Shown: positions 24,658 through 34,130 of the stretch, piece after piece | Numbering within the stretch: position 1 is the first letter of the stretch | Layout of the letters: the number at the start of each line of letters is the position of its first letter | Origin: Moanibacter sp965226025 | GTDB lineage: Bacteria; Verrucomicrobiota; Verrucomicrobiia; Opitutales; UBA2987 | Length of the DNA: 64,000 nt | NCBI GenBank assembly: GCA_965226025.1 | Contig: CBDDCD010000002.1 | Coordinates: 248,001 to 312,000 of the forward strand | Direction: 5' to 3' | The notes under the pieces: generated by a model | The model's input: only the letters and a program-made list of their open reading frames with translations | What the model was told of the DNA's origin: nothing | The model's database searches: none | Position numbers and translations under genes: made by a program

Positions 24658-26616
24658 TTGACGACCGCGAAGCTCACTCTTTCGAAAAGAATCAGGAAAG
24701 GTGAGAATCGAGGCAGGTATCTGATAATAAAAAGCATTCCCAGCCAGACCTACCTCACAGTCGACCGCGGGCAGTGGCGAATACTCAAGTCCTTCCGAGA
24801 TCCAAGTTCCGTCCCGGAAGTCCTGTTGCGAATGATTCAGGATCGCCATTGTCCCCCCTTGCGCAGCTTCTACGAGCTGATCCTCAAAGCATTAAATGCA
24901 AACATCCTGGAAGAGGACCGAGAGACCGAAGAGAGCATTCGGGCAATCGACTGGAGAGTGCCGATGGGCCACAAATTCGCCCAAATAATCGGCATCGGGC
25001 TCATACTCTTCGGATTCTTTAGCCTGATCGTCAAACCGAGCGGAATTCAAATACCGGGAGAGGGGTGGGAAGCGGTCCTCTCCTTTTTGCTTTTGAGCGT
25101 CGGACTGAGTCTGGGGTACGCTCTGGCCGCATGTGTCATTCGAGGACACGGATGTGAAGTCTACAACCCTCGCTTCCACTGGAGGACACTTGTCCCCCAC
25201 TTCCAAGTGGACACAAAGGACGCCCGCATGGGCGGTCGATTCTGCGAGATCGACGTCGCTCTGATGCAAGTCGCTCCGCTTTTCTTTATCGCCGGTCTTT
25301 TTTCAACATGGCGGCCGAACCTCGAGTATATTCTCCTGCTTGGCCTCTTTTATATCAGCGAACCATTCACGCGAAGTCCGGTGATCGGACTGCTTTCAGC
25401 CCTCTACAGAGAGATCCGGCTCTCCACTTCCCGGGATTTTCTCTTCGTCCAAAACAAGCTCCTCTCGACGGTTCTGAACATGAGACTGACTTTCTCCGAT
25501 CGGAGATATCTGCTCATCTACAGCTTCTATACGGTTGGCTGGCTTTTCCTGGTCTTCTACTCCAACTGCAGGATTTTTGAGCTCAATGCGGTCGATCTCC
25601 TTACCAATCTCGTTTACTCACAGAATATAAGGACGGTCAGCCTTGTCATACTGATCGCTCTCAGCACTCTGATACTCAGTTCCGCTTTTATCGGACTTTG
25701 GATCTTACTCAAGAATTCCGTCAAACTGGTCCGTAGTCGGCTCATCAGGACCCGCAGCGCAATCCTAAAAGGGAATCTCTCGGAAGTTTCCCTGGAGGAG
25801 ATCTCGCGACGGCTCTCCGAGACTCTTCTTTTCCAGAACACCGAGCCCGAAATTCTTCACAAGATTGCAGAGCGAGCGACCACTTCAACGGTGAAGCCAC
25901 GTACCAACATTGTGGAAGAAGGAGAGACCGGCGATGCGCTTTACGCAGTACTCTCCGGGAGGGTTGAAGTGCTGAAGGACCTGCCCAGCGGTAGAAGCGA
26001 GAAAATTGCCGAGTTGGGCGACGGCGATATTTTTGGCGAAATCGCTCTACTTCAGAGAGTTCCCCGTACCCGTTCCGTGCGTACCATTCAAAAGACCACT
26101 CTGCTGACGCTCTCCCGGGAGGTGTTCGACGAGGTTGTGGTTCCCTCTCTCGGAGTCGAGAACATCAGACACGTGATCCAGAAGCATGCCTTCCTCGCGA
26201 GAATCCCACTCTGCCGGAACTGGCACCCTCAGGCCCTTCAACGATTCGCCTCACTCGCCGCAATCAGCGAGGCTACCGAAAACGAAAAAGTGGTCCACGC
26301 CGGACACGGCAATCAGTTCTTCCACATTGTATACGAAGGGTCTTTTGAGGTGGTTCAAGATGGGAAGTCGATTGCAACACTCAAAATGGGCGATGTTTTC
26401 GGCGAGATCAGCCTCCTCAAGAACAGCGTCTCCAGCGCTGATGTTGTTGCGGCCGAAAACAGTCGAACCCTGAGCGTCCATAAGGTGGATTTCCTCAGGC
26501 TTATCGGGCATGACTTTCTCATTGGCCTCCAGTTTGAAAAGATCAGCTCGGATCGACTGAACCACCCAATATTCCCCGCTCACAGCAGCTCATTTGAAGC
26601 CGTCAGCGTCTACTAG
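24658..26616 (+). CDS. Membrane protein with an inactive M50-like domain and two cyclic-nucleotide-binding domains
   Basis: A 652-residue protein. An N-terminal 90-residue region is of the type that precedes M50-like exporters. Residues 105-370 hold about six membrane helices. In the place of the zinc motif of site-2 proteases (HELGHALAA) it has LSLGYALAA at 150-158, so both His and the Glu are lost; a third-ligand-like DTKDA (185-189) remains. Two cyclic-nucleotide-binding domains follow, with GDIFGEIALLQRVPRTRSV near 460 and GDVFGEISLLKNSVSSADV near 590; the first keeps an Arg in the phosphate cassette, the second does not. The start is TTG at 24658, since a stop lies two codons upstream and no ATG follows early. 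It is likely a sensor or scaffold, not a protease. Confidence 0.78.
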   Translation: MTTAKLTLSKRIRKGENRGRYLIIKSIPSQTYLTVDRGQWRILKSFRDPSSVPEVLLRMIQDRHCPPLRSFYELILKALNANILEEDRETEESIRAIDWRVPMGHKFAQIIGIGLILFGFFSLIVKPSGIQIPGEGWEAVLSFLLLSVGLSLGYALAACVIRGHGCEVYNPRFHWRTLVPHFQVDTKDARMGGRFCEIDVALMQVAPLFFIAGLFSTWRPNLEYILLLGLFYISEPFTRSPVIGLLSALYREIRLSTSRDFLFVQNKLLSTVLNMRLTFSDRRYLLIYSFYTVGWLFLVFYSNCRIFELNAVDLLTNLVYSQNIRTVSLVILIALSTLILSSAFIGLWILLKNSVKLVRSRLIRTRSAILKGNLSEVSLEEISRRLSETLLFQNTEPEILHKIAERATTSTVKPRTNIVEEGETGDALYAVLSGRVEVLKDLPSGRSEKIAELGDGDIFGEIALLQRVPRTRSVRTIQKTTLLTLSREVFDEVVVPSLGVENIRHVIQKHAFLARIPLCRNWHPQALQRFASLAAISEATENEKVVHAGHGNQFFHIVYEGSFEVVQDGKSIATLKMGDVFGEISLLKNSVSSADVVAAENSRTLSVHKVDFLRLIGHDFLIGLQFEKISSDRLNHPIFPAHSSSFEAVSVY

Positions 26617-26620
26617 GATA

Positions 26621-26695
26621 CCTAGGAGGCTTATAGTCGGACTTTGACGTTCGATTGCTTCGCAAGTGACCCGGTTCGTCCGACAGATTCCTAGG
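26621..26695. repeat. Dispersed palindromic repeat, copy A
   Basis: A 75-bp imperfect palindrome from CCTAGGAGGCTTATAG to CGACAGATTCCTAGG, with a central small hairpin TTGC-TTC-GCAA. It is closely related to copy B (38913) and copy C (63586). It lies between two converging genes and includes the stop codon of the YmdB-type gene. Confidence 0.85.
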
Positions 26696-27470
26696 ATCTT
26701 TGCACCAGTTCGATCCCTTCGCAAAGACCGGTGGCCGGATCCATCGTTATGACCGCGCCGGAGAGCCTTACGTCCCCCTCCGCGACTGTAAACTTCCTCG
26801 GCATGCCATCCAGGTATCTTGCCACAACCGGCTGTACGTCCCGGCCCAGGACCGAGTGATAGGGACCCGTCATGCCGGCGTCTGTAAGGTATCCGGTTCC
26901 CCGTGGGAGAACCGTCGCGTCGGCTGTGGGCACATGCGTGTGAGTGCCGATAACGGCGGAGGTGCGGCCATCAAGATACCACCCCAGCGCTATCTTCTCG
27001 GAAGTCGCCTCGGCGTGAACCTCGGTGAGCACGAGGTCTGTTTCGCTCTTGAGTTCAGAAAGTATCCGATCCGAGCAGGAGAAAGGGCAAGCGCTGAGGG
27101 TTTTTAGAAACTGCCGCCCGAGAACCGTAAATATGCCGACTCGAACGTCATTCCGCTCGACCACAAGAAATCTCCGGCCGGGGCAATTCTCGGGAAGATT
27201 AGCCGGCCGGCAGACGCGCTCCAATTCAGCGATCTCAAGTTCAAAGCCTCGCTGATCCCAGACGTGGTCCCCGAGAGTTATGGCGTCAACTCCACCTTCC
27301 AGGAGCTGCCGGGCAATCCTCCCGGAAAGACCTGCGCCGCCGGCTGAATTCTCCGCATTAGCGACCACAAGATCCACCTCCAGCTCCTTCCGAATCTCGG
27401 GGAGCCGTTCGACCACGAAGCTTCGACCGGGACTACCCACGATGTCTCCGATAAAGAGCAGTTTGAGCAT
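26691..27470 (-). CDS. YmdB-family metallophosphoesterase
   Basis: A 259-residue cytoplasmic phosphoesterase of the TIGR00282/YmdB group; some members act on 2',3'-cyclic AMP. The metal ligands are in order: LFIGDIVGSPGR at residues 5-16, VVANAENSAGG, ITLGDHVWDQ, VLTEVHAEATSEK, GTHTHVPTADATVLP and YLTDAGMTGPYHSVLG. Length is standard. It converges on the cyclic-nucleotide-binding membrane protein gene; the shared topic of cyclic nucleotides is suggestive but not proof of a link. The upstream 327 bases are shared with ilvB as a divergent promoter region. Confidence 0.93.
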   Translation of the reverse strand: MLKLLFIGDIVGSPGRSFVVERLPEIRKELEVDLVVANAENSAGGAGLSGRIARQLLEGGVDAITLGDHVWDQRGFELEIAELERVCRPANLPENCPGRRFLVVERNDVRVGIFTVLGRQFLKTLSACPFSCSDRILSELKSETDLVLTEVHAEATSEKIALGWYLDGRTSAVIGTHTHVPTADATVLPRGTGYLTDAGMTGPYHSVLGRDVQPVVARYLDGMPRKFTVAEGDVRLSGAVITMDPATGLCEGIELVQRS

Positions 27471-27654
27471 ATCTCGAAGATGGCAGGTTTACCCTATCGG
27501 TGCAAGCAGCTAGGAAATATATGTTGGACAACCCGAGTCTGAAACCAGTATAAGTACGGACATGTATGCGACGCTCCTGTGTAAATTGGGCATCCCGATC
27601 GCTCGACCCGCGGTGTTGAGGTCGGTCCTTCCTTGCGTCGTAGCTGTATCCGCG

Positions 27655-27688
27655 GAAGTAGGCTGATCCGAAAGTTCGGTCCTACTTC
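27655..27688 (+). promoter_or_regulatory. Strong hairpin in the ilvB leader
   Basis: GAAGTAGG and CCTACTTC form a perfect 8-bp outer stem, and CCGA-AAGT-TCGG forms an inner stem. It lies about 110 bases before ilvB in the 327-base gap between divergent genes. No T run follows, so it may be a structured leader or a regulator binding site rather than a terminator. I see no leader peptide rich in branched-chain residues. The rest of the gap shows no gene. Confidence 0.4.
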
Positions 27689-27797
27689 AAGAGAAGACTC
27701 TCTTCCGGCAGCAGTTAAAGAAATTGAATCAGCGTCGTCATAGTTGTACGTCTTTGAACAGGATCTGGAATAATCACTCACAGCGAGAAAGAGACCG

Positions 27798-29579
27798 ATG
27801 AAGTCTGAGAAACTGGTTACGTTCCCTCAAGATGAAGAGGGGCCCGAAATGAATGGTGCAGATATTCTGGTTGCCGCCCTTGAGCGTGAGGGCGTCGACG
27901 TTGTGTTCGCCTATCCGGGCGGCGCCTCCATGGAATTGCATCAGTCGCTTACCAAAAGCCGCAAAATCCGCACGATCCTTCCCCGATTCGAACAGGGAGG
28001 AGGCTTTATGGCACACGGATATGCCCGTGCCACAGGGAAAGCGGGAGTCTGCATGGCGACCAGCGGTCCCGGTGCGACAAATCTTATGACCTGTATAACG
28101 GACGCTTTCATGGACAGCGTTCCATTGGTCGCGATCACCGGGCAGGTGCATCAATGGAATATTGGGAAAGCCGCATTCCAGGAGACCGACTTCTTCGGCA
28201 TGACTCTCCCGGTAGTGAAACACAGCTATTTGGTGCTCGACATCGAAGACCTGCCCCGAACCGTGAAGCACGCCTTCTTCATTGCCACGACCGGGCGCCC
28301 AGGGCCGGTCGTGATCGATATCCCGAAAGACGTGCAGCAAGGATTGGCCGAACCGGTCTTTCCGGGCTCCGTTCAACTTCCCGGTTATCAGCCCGAGCCC
28401 CACGCTCGCGACGAGGATCTCAAAGCCGTTTTGGAGCTGATTGAAAAATCAGAAAGGCCCGTCTTCTATACTGGGGGAGGGATCATTTCCGGCCATGCGC
28501 AAGAAGAACTGACCGCCCTCGCAGAGATCACTGGGGTGCCCGTAGCGACGACATTGATGGGACTCGGAGCGTTTCCTGAATCGCATCGGCAGTCATTGAG
28601 ATGGTTCGGAATGCACGGGACGGTAGCAGGGAACTGGGCCGTCTGCGAAAGCGACCTGCTTATCGCGGCGGGCGTACGATTCGACGATCGCATTACGGGA
28701 GTACCAACCAGCAAATTCGCCCCCGATGCGGTCATTGTCCATATTGATATCGACAAATCGGAGCACCAGAAAAACAAGGTTGTCCGACTTCCGATCCATT
28801 CCGATGTCCGATATGCATTAGGGCGGCTCGCGGAACTGGCGAAAGAGACAGGTTTTGCGAAATCCAATCTCGAGCCCTGGTATGTAAAAATCGCAGATTG
28901 GCAGGAGACCCATCCTTTCGATTACGAAAGAGACGATCGATACGTCCTGGGCCAGGAAGCAGTGGAAGTCCTCTACCAAGAGACGGACGGAGAAGCCATT
29001 CTTACGACCGGGGTCGGCCAGCATCAGATGTGGGCGGCCCAGTTTTACAGATTCCACAAACCACGCAGCTACCTCAGTTCCCTGGGCTTGGGAGCGATGG
29101 GTTTTGGCCTCCCCGCCGCAATTGGAGCCAAAGTCGCTTACCCGGATCGGATCGTTGTCGACGTGGATGGCGATGGGTCGCTTCTCATGAACATCCAGGA
29201 ATTGGCCACAGCCGTTGTTGAGAAGATTCCCATCAAGATTCTGCTTCTCAATAATCAGCACTTAGGAATGGTCATGCAGTGGGAGGACTTGCTCTACGAG
29301 AGCGTTCGAGCCCAGACCATTCTAGGCGACCCGGAAAACATCGGTTCCCCAGACAATCCGGGAGGATTGTATCCCGACTTTGTCAAGATGGCGGAGAGCT
29401 TTGGATGTCGGGCCCGGCAGGTGATATTGAAGAAGGATTTGAGAAGCGGTATCCGGGAAATGCTGGAATGCGAAGGGCCTTTTCTCCTCGACGTTGTCAG
29501 CCACTATGACGAGCACGTCCTCCCCATGATACAGCAAGGAAAATCGGCCAAGGAGATTCTTCTCCGACCCCCGAGTTAG
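27798..29579 (+). CDS. ilvB: Acetolactate synthase-like large subunit
   Basis: A 593-residue thiamine-diphosphate enzyme that would condense two pyruvates (or pyruvate and 2-oxobutyrate) in branched-chain amino acid synthesis. It shows the N-terminal VFAYPGGASM and the catalytic Glu in LPRFEQGGGFMAHGYARATG (Glu65), then GPGATNL, FQETDFFGM, a central domain with FDDRITG, and the cofactor motif DVDGDGSLLM...NNQHLGMVMQW. An alternative start at 27849 has a better ribosome-binding site (AGAGGGG). No small regulatory subunit ilvN or ilvC lies next to it. Substitutions such as QVHQWNIGKAAFQ make catabolic or other ThDP-family roles possible, but ALS is the best fit. Confidence 0.88.
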   Translation: MKSEKLVTFPQDEEGPEMNGADILVAALEREGVDVVFAYPGGASMELHQSLTKSRKIRTILPRFEQGGGFMAHGYARATGKAGVCMATSGPGATNLMTCITDAFMDSVPLVAITGQVHQWNIGKAAFQETDFFGMTLPVVKHSYLVLDIEDLPRTVKHAFFIATTGRPGPVVIDIPKDVQQGLAEPVFPGSVQLPGYQPEPHARDEDLKAVLELIEKSERPVFYTGGGIISGHAQEELTALAEITGVPVATTLMGLGAFPESHRQSLRWFGMHGTVAGNWAVCESDLLIAAGVRFDDRITGVPTSKFAPDAVIVHIDIDKSEHQKNKVVRLPIHSDVRYALGRLAELAKETGFAKSNLEPWYVKIADWQETHPFDYERDDRYVLGQEAVEVLYQETDGEAILTTGVGQHQMWAAQFYRFHKPRSYLSSLGLGAMGFGLPAAIGAKVAYPDRIVVDVDGDGSLLMNIQELATAVVEKIPIKILLLNNQHLGMVMQWEDLLYESVRAQTILGDPENIGSPDNPGGLYPDFVKMAESFGCRARQVILKKDLRSGIREMLECEGPFLLDVVSHYDEHVLPMIQQGKSAKEILLRPPS

Positions 29580-29642
29580 GATCGGGTCGGGCTTTGTCAT
29601 CGGACTGTCCTGCAGAATTGCCAATCTTCGCCCGACCTGATC

Positions 29643-30371
29643 CTAGCTCCGTGGTCGATTCACTGTTTCGCGAAGCAGCCGGTACTGAACCTCCGCCGAT
29701 CCCTCAATGAAGGGAGGAAGTAAAAAGAGCAGAAGCCGTTCATCGGGTTCGCACTCCACCGTTGAGGAGTCGATCCGAATCTCTCCTTCAGCGTGCGTGA
29801 ACTCGGGAACGATACGCCGGTTGACGAAAAACGAGTTACTGTTGCTTCCATCATTCAGATCAAAGGAAGCTCCGTTTACGCGACACCGCAGGCCAAATCC
29901 GCTCAGATTAAAAAAGACGATGTGGCTCTGAGGAAGAAGCCTCTCATTGTCATCGAATACGATCACCGAATACTTGTCTCCATTCTCGATCGAATTCCGC
30001 AGGGGTCTGAAGATGAGGAGAGGTAAAGAACCGGAAGGCCTGTTCCCAAGCCTCGCAATCGGTCTCGGAACGGTTGAGCCGCGATCGGGAGCAGAATAGA
30101 AAAGAAGGGGAAATGAACCTGGAAGAATCGTGACCTCAGATCGGCCGCTGGCGCGAAACTTGAGTTCCGTCAGTTCTTCCCCGTCCAGGTAGTAGACCCG
30201 GCTATTGCTCTCAATGGAAAATACACGACACTGAAAAACTACCCCCTTTACGCCTACCGATTTCGCGGAGGAGGGCGCAAGGTCCGCAACTGCCGAGGAG
30301 ACCACAATCAGACTCACCGTCATCACCATGGGAATCTGGATAATCAACATCGCTTCATCCTCCCGATTCAT
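29643..30371 (-). CDS. Secreted protein, paralogue 1 of a tandem pair
   Basis: A 242-residue protein with an N-terminal signal (MVMTVSLIVVSSAVADLAPS after a short leader). I do not recognise a family. Its last 100 residues align with the next gene upstream (30400-31143): both have L-P-x-S-x-x-x-FFN-x-SG, a region of short beta strands, then DERLLLFLLPPFIEGSAEVQYRLLRE here and EERLLLFFSPPMVEGSSEVQYRMLRE there. The pattern suggests a beta-rich periplasmic or surface protein. It is the last gene of a four-gene minus-strand operon with an M16 peptidase and a pilin-like cassette protein. Confidence 0.72.
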   Translation of the reverse strand: MNREDEAMLIIQIPMVMTVSLIVVSSAVADLAPSSAKSVGVKGVVFQCRVFSIESNSRVYYLDGEELTELKFRASGRSEVTILPGSFPLLFYSAPDRGSTVPRPIARLGNRPSGSLPLLIFRPLRNSIENGDKYSVIVFDDNERLLPQSHIVFFNLSGFGLRCRVNGASFDLNDGSNSNSFFVNRRIVPEFTHAEGEIRIDSSTVECEPDERLLLFLLPPFIEGSAEVQYRLLRETVNRPRS

Positions 30372-30399
30372 TCACAGCTCGAATAGATTCTGAGGAATT

Positions 30400-31143
30400 T
30401 CAATTCCCTGTCGTCAATCTATCTTCCTTCCCCTCCAGTTCTGGCCTTCGGCTCTCGCGAAGCATACGGTACTGGACCTCGGAGGATCCCTCGACCATGG
30501 GGGGAGAAAAGAAAAGCAGGAGCCGTTCTTCCGACGAGCAGCTAATGGGACTTTCAAAAGTGTAGTGATACCGGTTGTCGAAAAACACGAAGAATGATGA
30601 GCTTACGCTCCCCTTCACAACGAAACTGCGACTGGGACCGAATCGCAATTCGACTCTGGTCTCGCCAACCTGCCCAACCATGGGGGCCCCGGAAGCGTTG
30701 AAGAACATCACGCTACCGTAAGGGAGGACGCTCGGACTGTCATCAAAAGATACGACACGATACTGCTCATCTCCGCCGGAATGGGGTCGATCGGGGAAGA
30801 AGAGCAACAATGGTCTTTGTTCTTCAGGTAGAAAACGGACGGAGGCGACGGTTCTGAGTTTTGATCCCACCGAGGCTTTAGACAGAGCGCCAACCTCCTC
30901 TCTGAAAAAGGCGATGGGATTGGTTCCTCGGTACCTGTAAATTGGAGAGCGTCCGCTATTTAGGAACAGCAGTTCTACAACACTGCCATCAGCGTTCCTG
31001 AATATGAGCCCCTCCGGAGGTGGGATACCAAAAACGCGGAATTCGACATCCAACAGAACTTCGGTCGCCGACAGATCAAGTCCAACTGCCAACAGCCAAA
31101 CCGGTATCAAGAACCGATTCAAATATTTGACGAGCTGAGCCAT
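30400..31143 (-). CDS. Secreted protein, paralogue 2 of a tandem pair
   Basis: A 247-residue protein with a signal peptide (FLIPVWLLAVGLDLSA, about residues 11-26). It shares its layout and C-terminal SPPMVEGSSEVQYRMLRE with its neighbour at 29643-30371, so the two arose by duplication. The N-terminal halves have drifted; both contain a short TELKF/VELLF-like strand followed by a Ser/Gly-Arg turn. Its start overlaps the 3' end of the cassette gene by 25 bases, which suggests coupled translation and a shared role. No function is known. Confidence 0.72.
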   Translation of the reverse strand: MAQLVKYLNRFLIPVWLLAVGLDLSATEVLLDVEFRVFGIPPPEGLIFRNADGSVVELLFLNSGRSPIYRYRGTNPIAFFREEVGALSKASVGSKLRTVASVRFLPEEQRPLLLFFPDRPHSGGDEQYRVVSFDDSPSVLPYGSVMFFNASGAPMVGQVGETRVELRFGPSRSFVVKGSVSSSFFVFFDNRYHYTFESPISCSSEERLLLFFSPPMVEGSSEVQYRMLRESRRPELEGKEDRLTTGN

Positions 31144-34130
31144 GAGAACTTCACGATCTTAAATCGGCGCCCAAATCCATTGGGCCGAGTATGCTGCACC
31201 TGATCGGAAGGATCGACCAGGGAAGGTACCCGCTGGACCAGAGCTTCACACCAGGCCCGACCTTCCAACTCGCCGGTTACGGGATTGGCCGCGTCTCCGT
31301 AGGCACGGATCAGAAAAGTGTCCGAGCGAACCGTCAAGATGGGTGCCAGCGCGGTCAATATGTCCGCCGAAGTGAGAAAATTGGAGACGCGGTGGTAGAT
31401 CTCGTTGGCGCCGTCAAGATTGATTGAGGGAACCGCTGCAATCGCCGCCTCCAAAGCGCTCTGCCCGTTCGTCGAATTCGGAGTGGATCCGAAGATCGGA
31501 TCGGCTGCCAAGAATTCACTCATGGATCTGTATGGGCCTCTGGTCCTGATCCGCAATCGGACATTGTCGGCCAAGTTTCGCGCCAGTTGCTGCAATTGGG
31601 ACCTGCTCGAATCCTGGGGTTGATCGGAGACAGTCTTTACACCGATCCGGAAGTACTGAGTTGGCGGCTCCAGTTGATGGTCCAAGCTCGTATGGGGACC
31701 CGTTTCAAAAGTCTCCTCACCGCTTTGAGAGAATCGCAGGAAACTCTGTTCCAGATCCCGAACGGCGACACTGGAGTTACTCCCATCCGTTTCGATGTCA
31801 CCCTCTCTCTCGTCCAGATCGACGTAGCGCCAATTCCGAAGCTGCAAGGCGCCGAGGATCACCTCCCAGGCCGTCGGCGAAGTCGAATTCACATTGAAGG
31901 CGCCGTCGACGAGATAAAATCCAGCGGTCTCCTCCCTGGGATCAAAGATCCTTCTCAGGTCGAGAGGTTTGGCTCTCCCTCCTCCATACAATCGAAGGCG
32001 AGAATTGGGAAGCCGCGCCCCCGCAGGAGTGATCTCCAGGTGAGACGAGGAGGCAAGACCGGAGAAAAAGAATCGCTCGAAGAACGACGCATTGAGGTCG
32101 ACCTCTCCTCCGCTTCCCCAACTGTTCCCAATCGAGAATGGAGGCCTTCCGATAATCTGCAGGTGCTGGAGGGCACCGAGCGAAACCTCAGGCTGCCTGG
32201 GCAGTTCAAAGAGAGGTACATCCTCCATATAGTTCTTGCCCGTCTTCCCTTGAGTACGATCGAAAAGCCATTGTGGCTGCTTGATTTTCACAAGCGTGTA
32301 ACTGTCGGGCGAGTACCCATTAGGAGGGAAATAGGAGGCGCCCTCACTCACCTTCCCAAATCGAGGATTGGGATCCCTCGGATCATTGTTTCGGATCCAG
32401 AGTGACTTGCTCCATCCGCTCTTGGTCAGATTCAGATCACCGGGTTCGAAAATCCTGAATCGATAGCCGAACTGCAGCGGCCGCTGTGTACTTTTGTAAT
32501 AGGAAGTTTCGAAATCGTCATACCGATAGCGACTGAATTTGACCAACGTGCCTCCACCCTTTCCTGGAGCTCTCCGGAGCCTAACGCTGAGAAAAGTTGG
32601 AAAGGGAGAGACGATCTTAAAGCGTTGACCCCTCGGCTCGGGGTAAAGGATCCCCTGCACCTCTTCCTCCCAGATCCCGTTGTTCATGGCCCTACTGTAA
32701 AACTGTGCCTCTCCGCCGTTCTCTGATTTCGGGGCGCCGCGGGATGCATTATTGGGAGCGATCCAGCTGTAGATTCGACCCGGCAACCAAGAATGGTCAT
32801 CCTCCCCCGGCCAGTTCGGATTGTCGCGAAAGGGGAGGACAATGACGAGGGGAGTGTCGGGTCGAGACTCGTTGTTGAGGGTCTTCTGAAGGTCGATTTC
32901 CCTGACCTGGCCGTCTTCCGTTTCAAGCCGCACCAAGGGAAGCCCCGTCACTTCGAGCTCGAGATCTTCGGGTTGCAGCGCGCTCGTATACGGATTCCAG
33001 AGTTCAACGTGCATTCGGTAGCGAACCACGATACCGTTGCTCTTCCCTTTTGTAACGGTAAAGAGCATGTAGAAGTCCGTCAAAACGGGAGCTACGGAGT
33101 GACATATATCTCCCTCCACCAGAGTACTGGGAGCCGAGATCCGATAGCGTCTTCGAAGACTCTCTGGACTGCCTCTGAAATCCTGATGGGTTTCATCTTC
33201 GGGACGGACCATGTATGAATCGTAATCCATGTATCTCCTAAATCCCTCGCTGCCCAGGGAGTCGGGATTCACCGACAAATCACGTTTCAACCCATGACCG
33301 GGCGAAACCAGGAGGCCCATCGCGCGAGGCGTCAGGTCATGAAACCGGGAACGCCTCTTCCGTCTGCCAATTCGGTTGGACAGGAAACTGTAGTCTTTCC
33401 GATCCCGTATTTTCCCGATCACACTTTGGAGTTCCTCGCTGTCCGGGTCGAACAGGGGCGAACCGTCATCGCCCCGAAATGCGAATTGAGGACTGAATCG
33501 CCCGGCCATCATCTGCCGCAATCTCCTCCGTTCCCACTCCGCCAAACCGCCATTCGATGCCCTGCTCTCCAACTCCCGTTGGGAGATTCCAACACTAGCC
33601 TTCAGACCCTCATCGCCGATCCAGTAGGCAATATTTCCCCTACTGTTCCCCAGACCAACCGGAACCTTGGCGACTCGCACATGTTGATCCGGTTGCTCAA
33701 CCGTGTTCCGACCGACTATCTCAACCGAACTTCTCGGATCGAGCGGGACTTGGTGCTCAGGCTCCACTCCCGAGACCATCCAGATCGGGCCCTGGTCCGG
33801 CCTCGCCGAATCCCACACACCGGTCCAATGGCGATTCCCTTCCGCTGTCTCTGCGAATGCAGCTGCGGTCGTTGTGACTCTTTGATCAGGACCGGCGATT
33901 TTCTGTAGCCGACCAAGCGCAATCCTCAGTCCAAAGAGTGCGTTCTGGCGCGCAATAATGCGGGACCGTTGAGAGGAAGCAGCCGCCGTCTCAATCCGCG
34001 CCAAGGCCGAAAGACTGAGTAGAAGGAGGGAAAGAAACGATACCATGCTGAGGGCCAGCACCAAGGCAAAACCCTTACGCCTCTTTTCAGGTAATGGGGG
34101 CGTGCTGCTCGAATCAAGGTTTGACGACAA
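31119..34130 (-). CDS. Verru_Chthon cassette protein A-like, pilin-like N-terminus
   Basis: A 1003-residue protein with a type IV pilin-like N-terminus: basic KRRKG, then FALVLALSMVSFLSLLLLSL, so cleavage after Gly20 is likely, although the usual Glu at +5 is absent. It is followed by ARIETAAASSQRSRIIARQN and LFGLRIALGRLQKIAGPDQR, the signature I know from large cassette proteins found in multiple copies in Verrucomicrobia. The rest is a long extracellular or periplasmic region without a recognised enzyme motif; the end has a helical PNSTNGQSALEAAIAAVPSI region like that of PulK-type minor pseudopilins. It overlaps the M16 peptidase stop by 17 bases. The cassette family's function is not known; assembly of a pseudopilus-like structure is my inference. 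Confidence 0.75.
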   Translation of the reverse strand: MSSNLDSSSTPPLPEKRRKGFALVLALSMVSFLSLLLLSLSALARIETAAASSQRSRIIARQNALFGLRIALGRLQKIAGPDQRVTTTAAAFAETAEGNRHWTGVWDSARPDQGPIWMVSGVEPEHQVPLDPRSSVEIVGRNTVEQPDQHVRVAKVPVGLGNSRGNIAYWIGDEGLKASVGISQRELESRASNGGLAEWERRRLRQMMAGRFSPQFAFRGDDGSPLFDPDSEELQSVIGKIRDRKDYSFLSNRIGRRKRRSRFHDLTPRAMGLLVSPGHGLKRDLSVNPDSLGSEGFRRYMDYDSYMVRPEDETHQDFRGSPESLRRRYRISAPSTLVEGDICHSVAPVLTDFYMLFTVTKGKSNGIVVRYRMHVELWNPYTSALQPEDLELEVTGLPLVRLETEDGQVREIDLQKTLNNESRPDTPLVIVLPFRDNPNWPGEDDHSWLPGRIYSWIAPNNASRGAPKSENGGEAQFYSRAMNNGIWEEEVQGILYPEPRGQRFKIVSPFPTFLSVRLRRAPGKGGGTLVKFSRYRYDDFETSYYKSTQRPLQFGYRFRIFEPGDLNLTKSGWSKSLWIRNNDPRDPNPRFGKVSEGASYFPPNGYSPDSYTLVKIKQPQWLFDRTQGKTGKNYMEDVPLFELPRQPEVSLGALQHLQIIGRPPFSIGNSWGSGGEVDLNASFFERFFFSGLASSSHLEITPAGARLPNSRLRLYGGGRAKPLDLRRIFDPREETAGFYLVDGAFNVNSTSPTAWEVILGALQLRNWRYVDLDEREGDIETDGSNSSVAVRDLEQSFLRFSQSGEETFETGPHTSLDHQLEPPTQYFRIGVKTVSDQPQDSSRSQLQQLARNLADNVRLRIRTRGPYRSMSEFLAADPIFGSTPNSTNGQSALEAAIAAVPSINLDGANEIYHRVSNFLTSADILTALAPILTVRSDTFLIRAYGDAANPVTGELEGRAWCEALVQRVPSLVDPSDQVQHTRPNGFGRRFKIVKFSWLSSSNI

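Noticed and set aside
31587..32405. Plus-strand frame of 272 codons inside the cassette-protein gene
   Set aside because: It is antisense to a strong coding frame and has no signal or domain.
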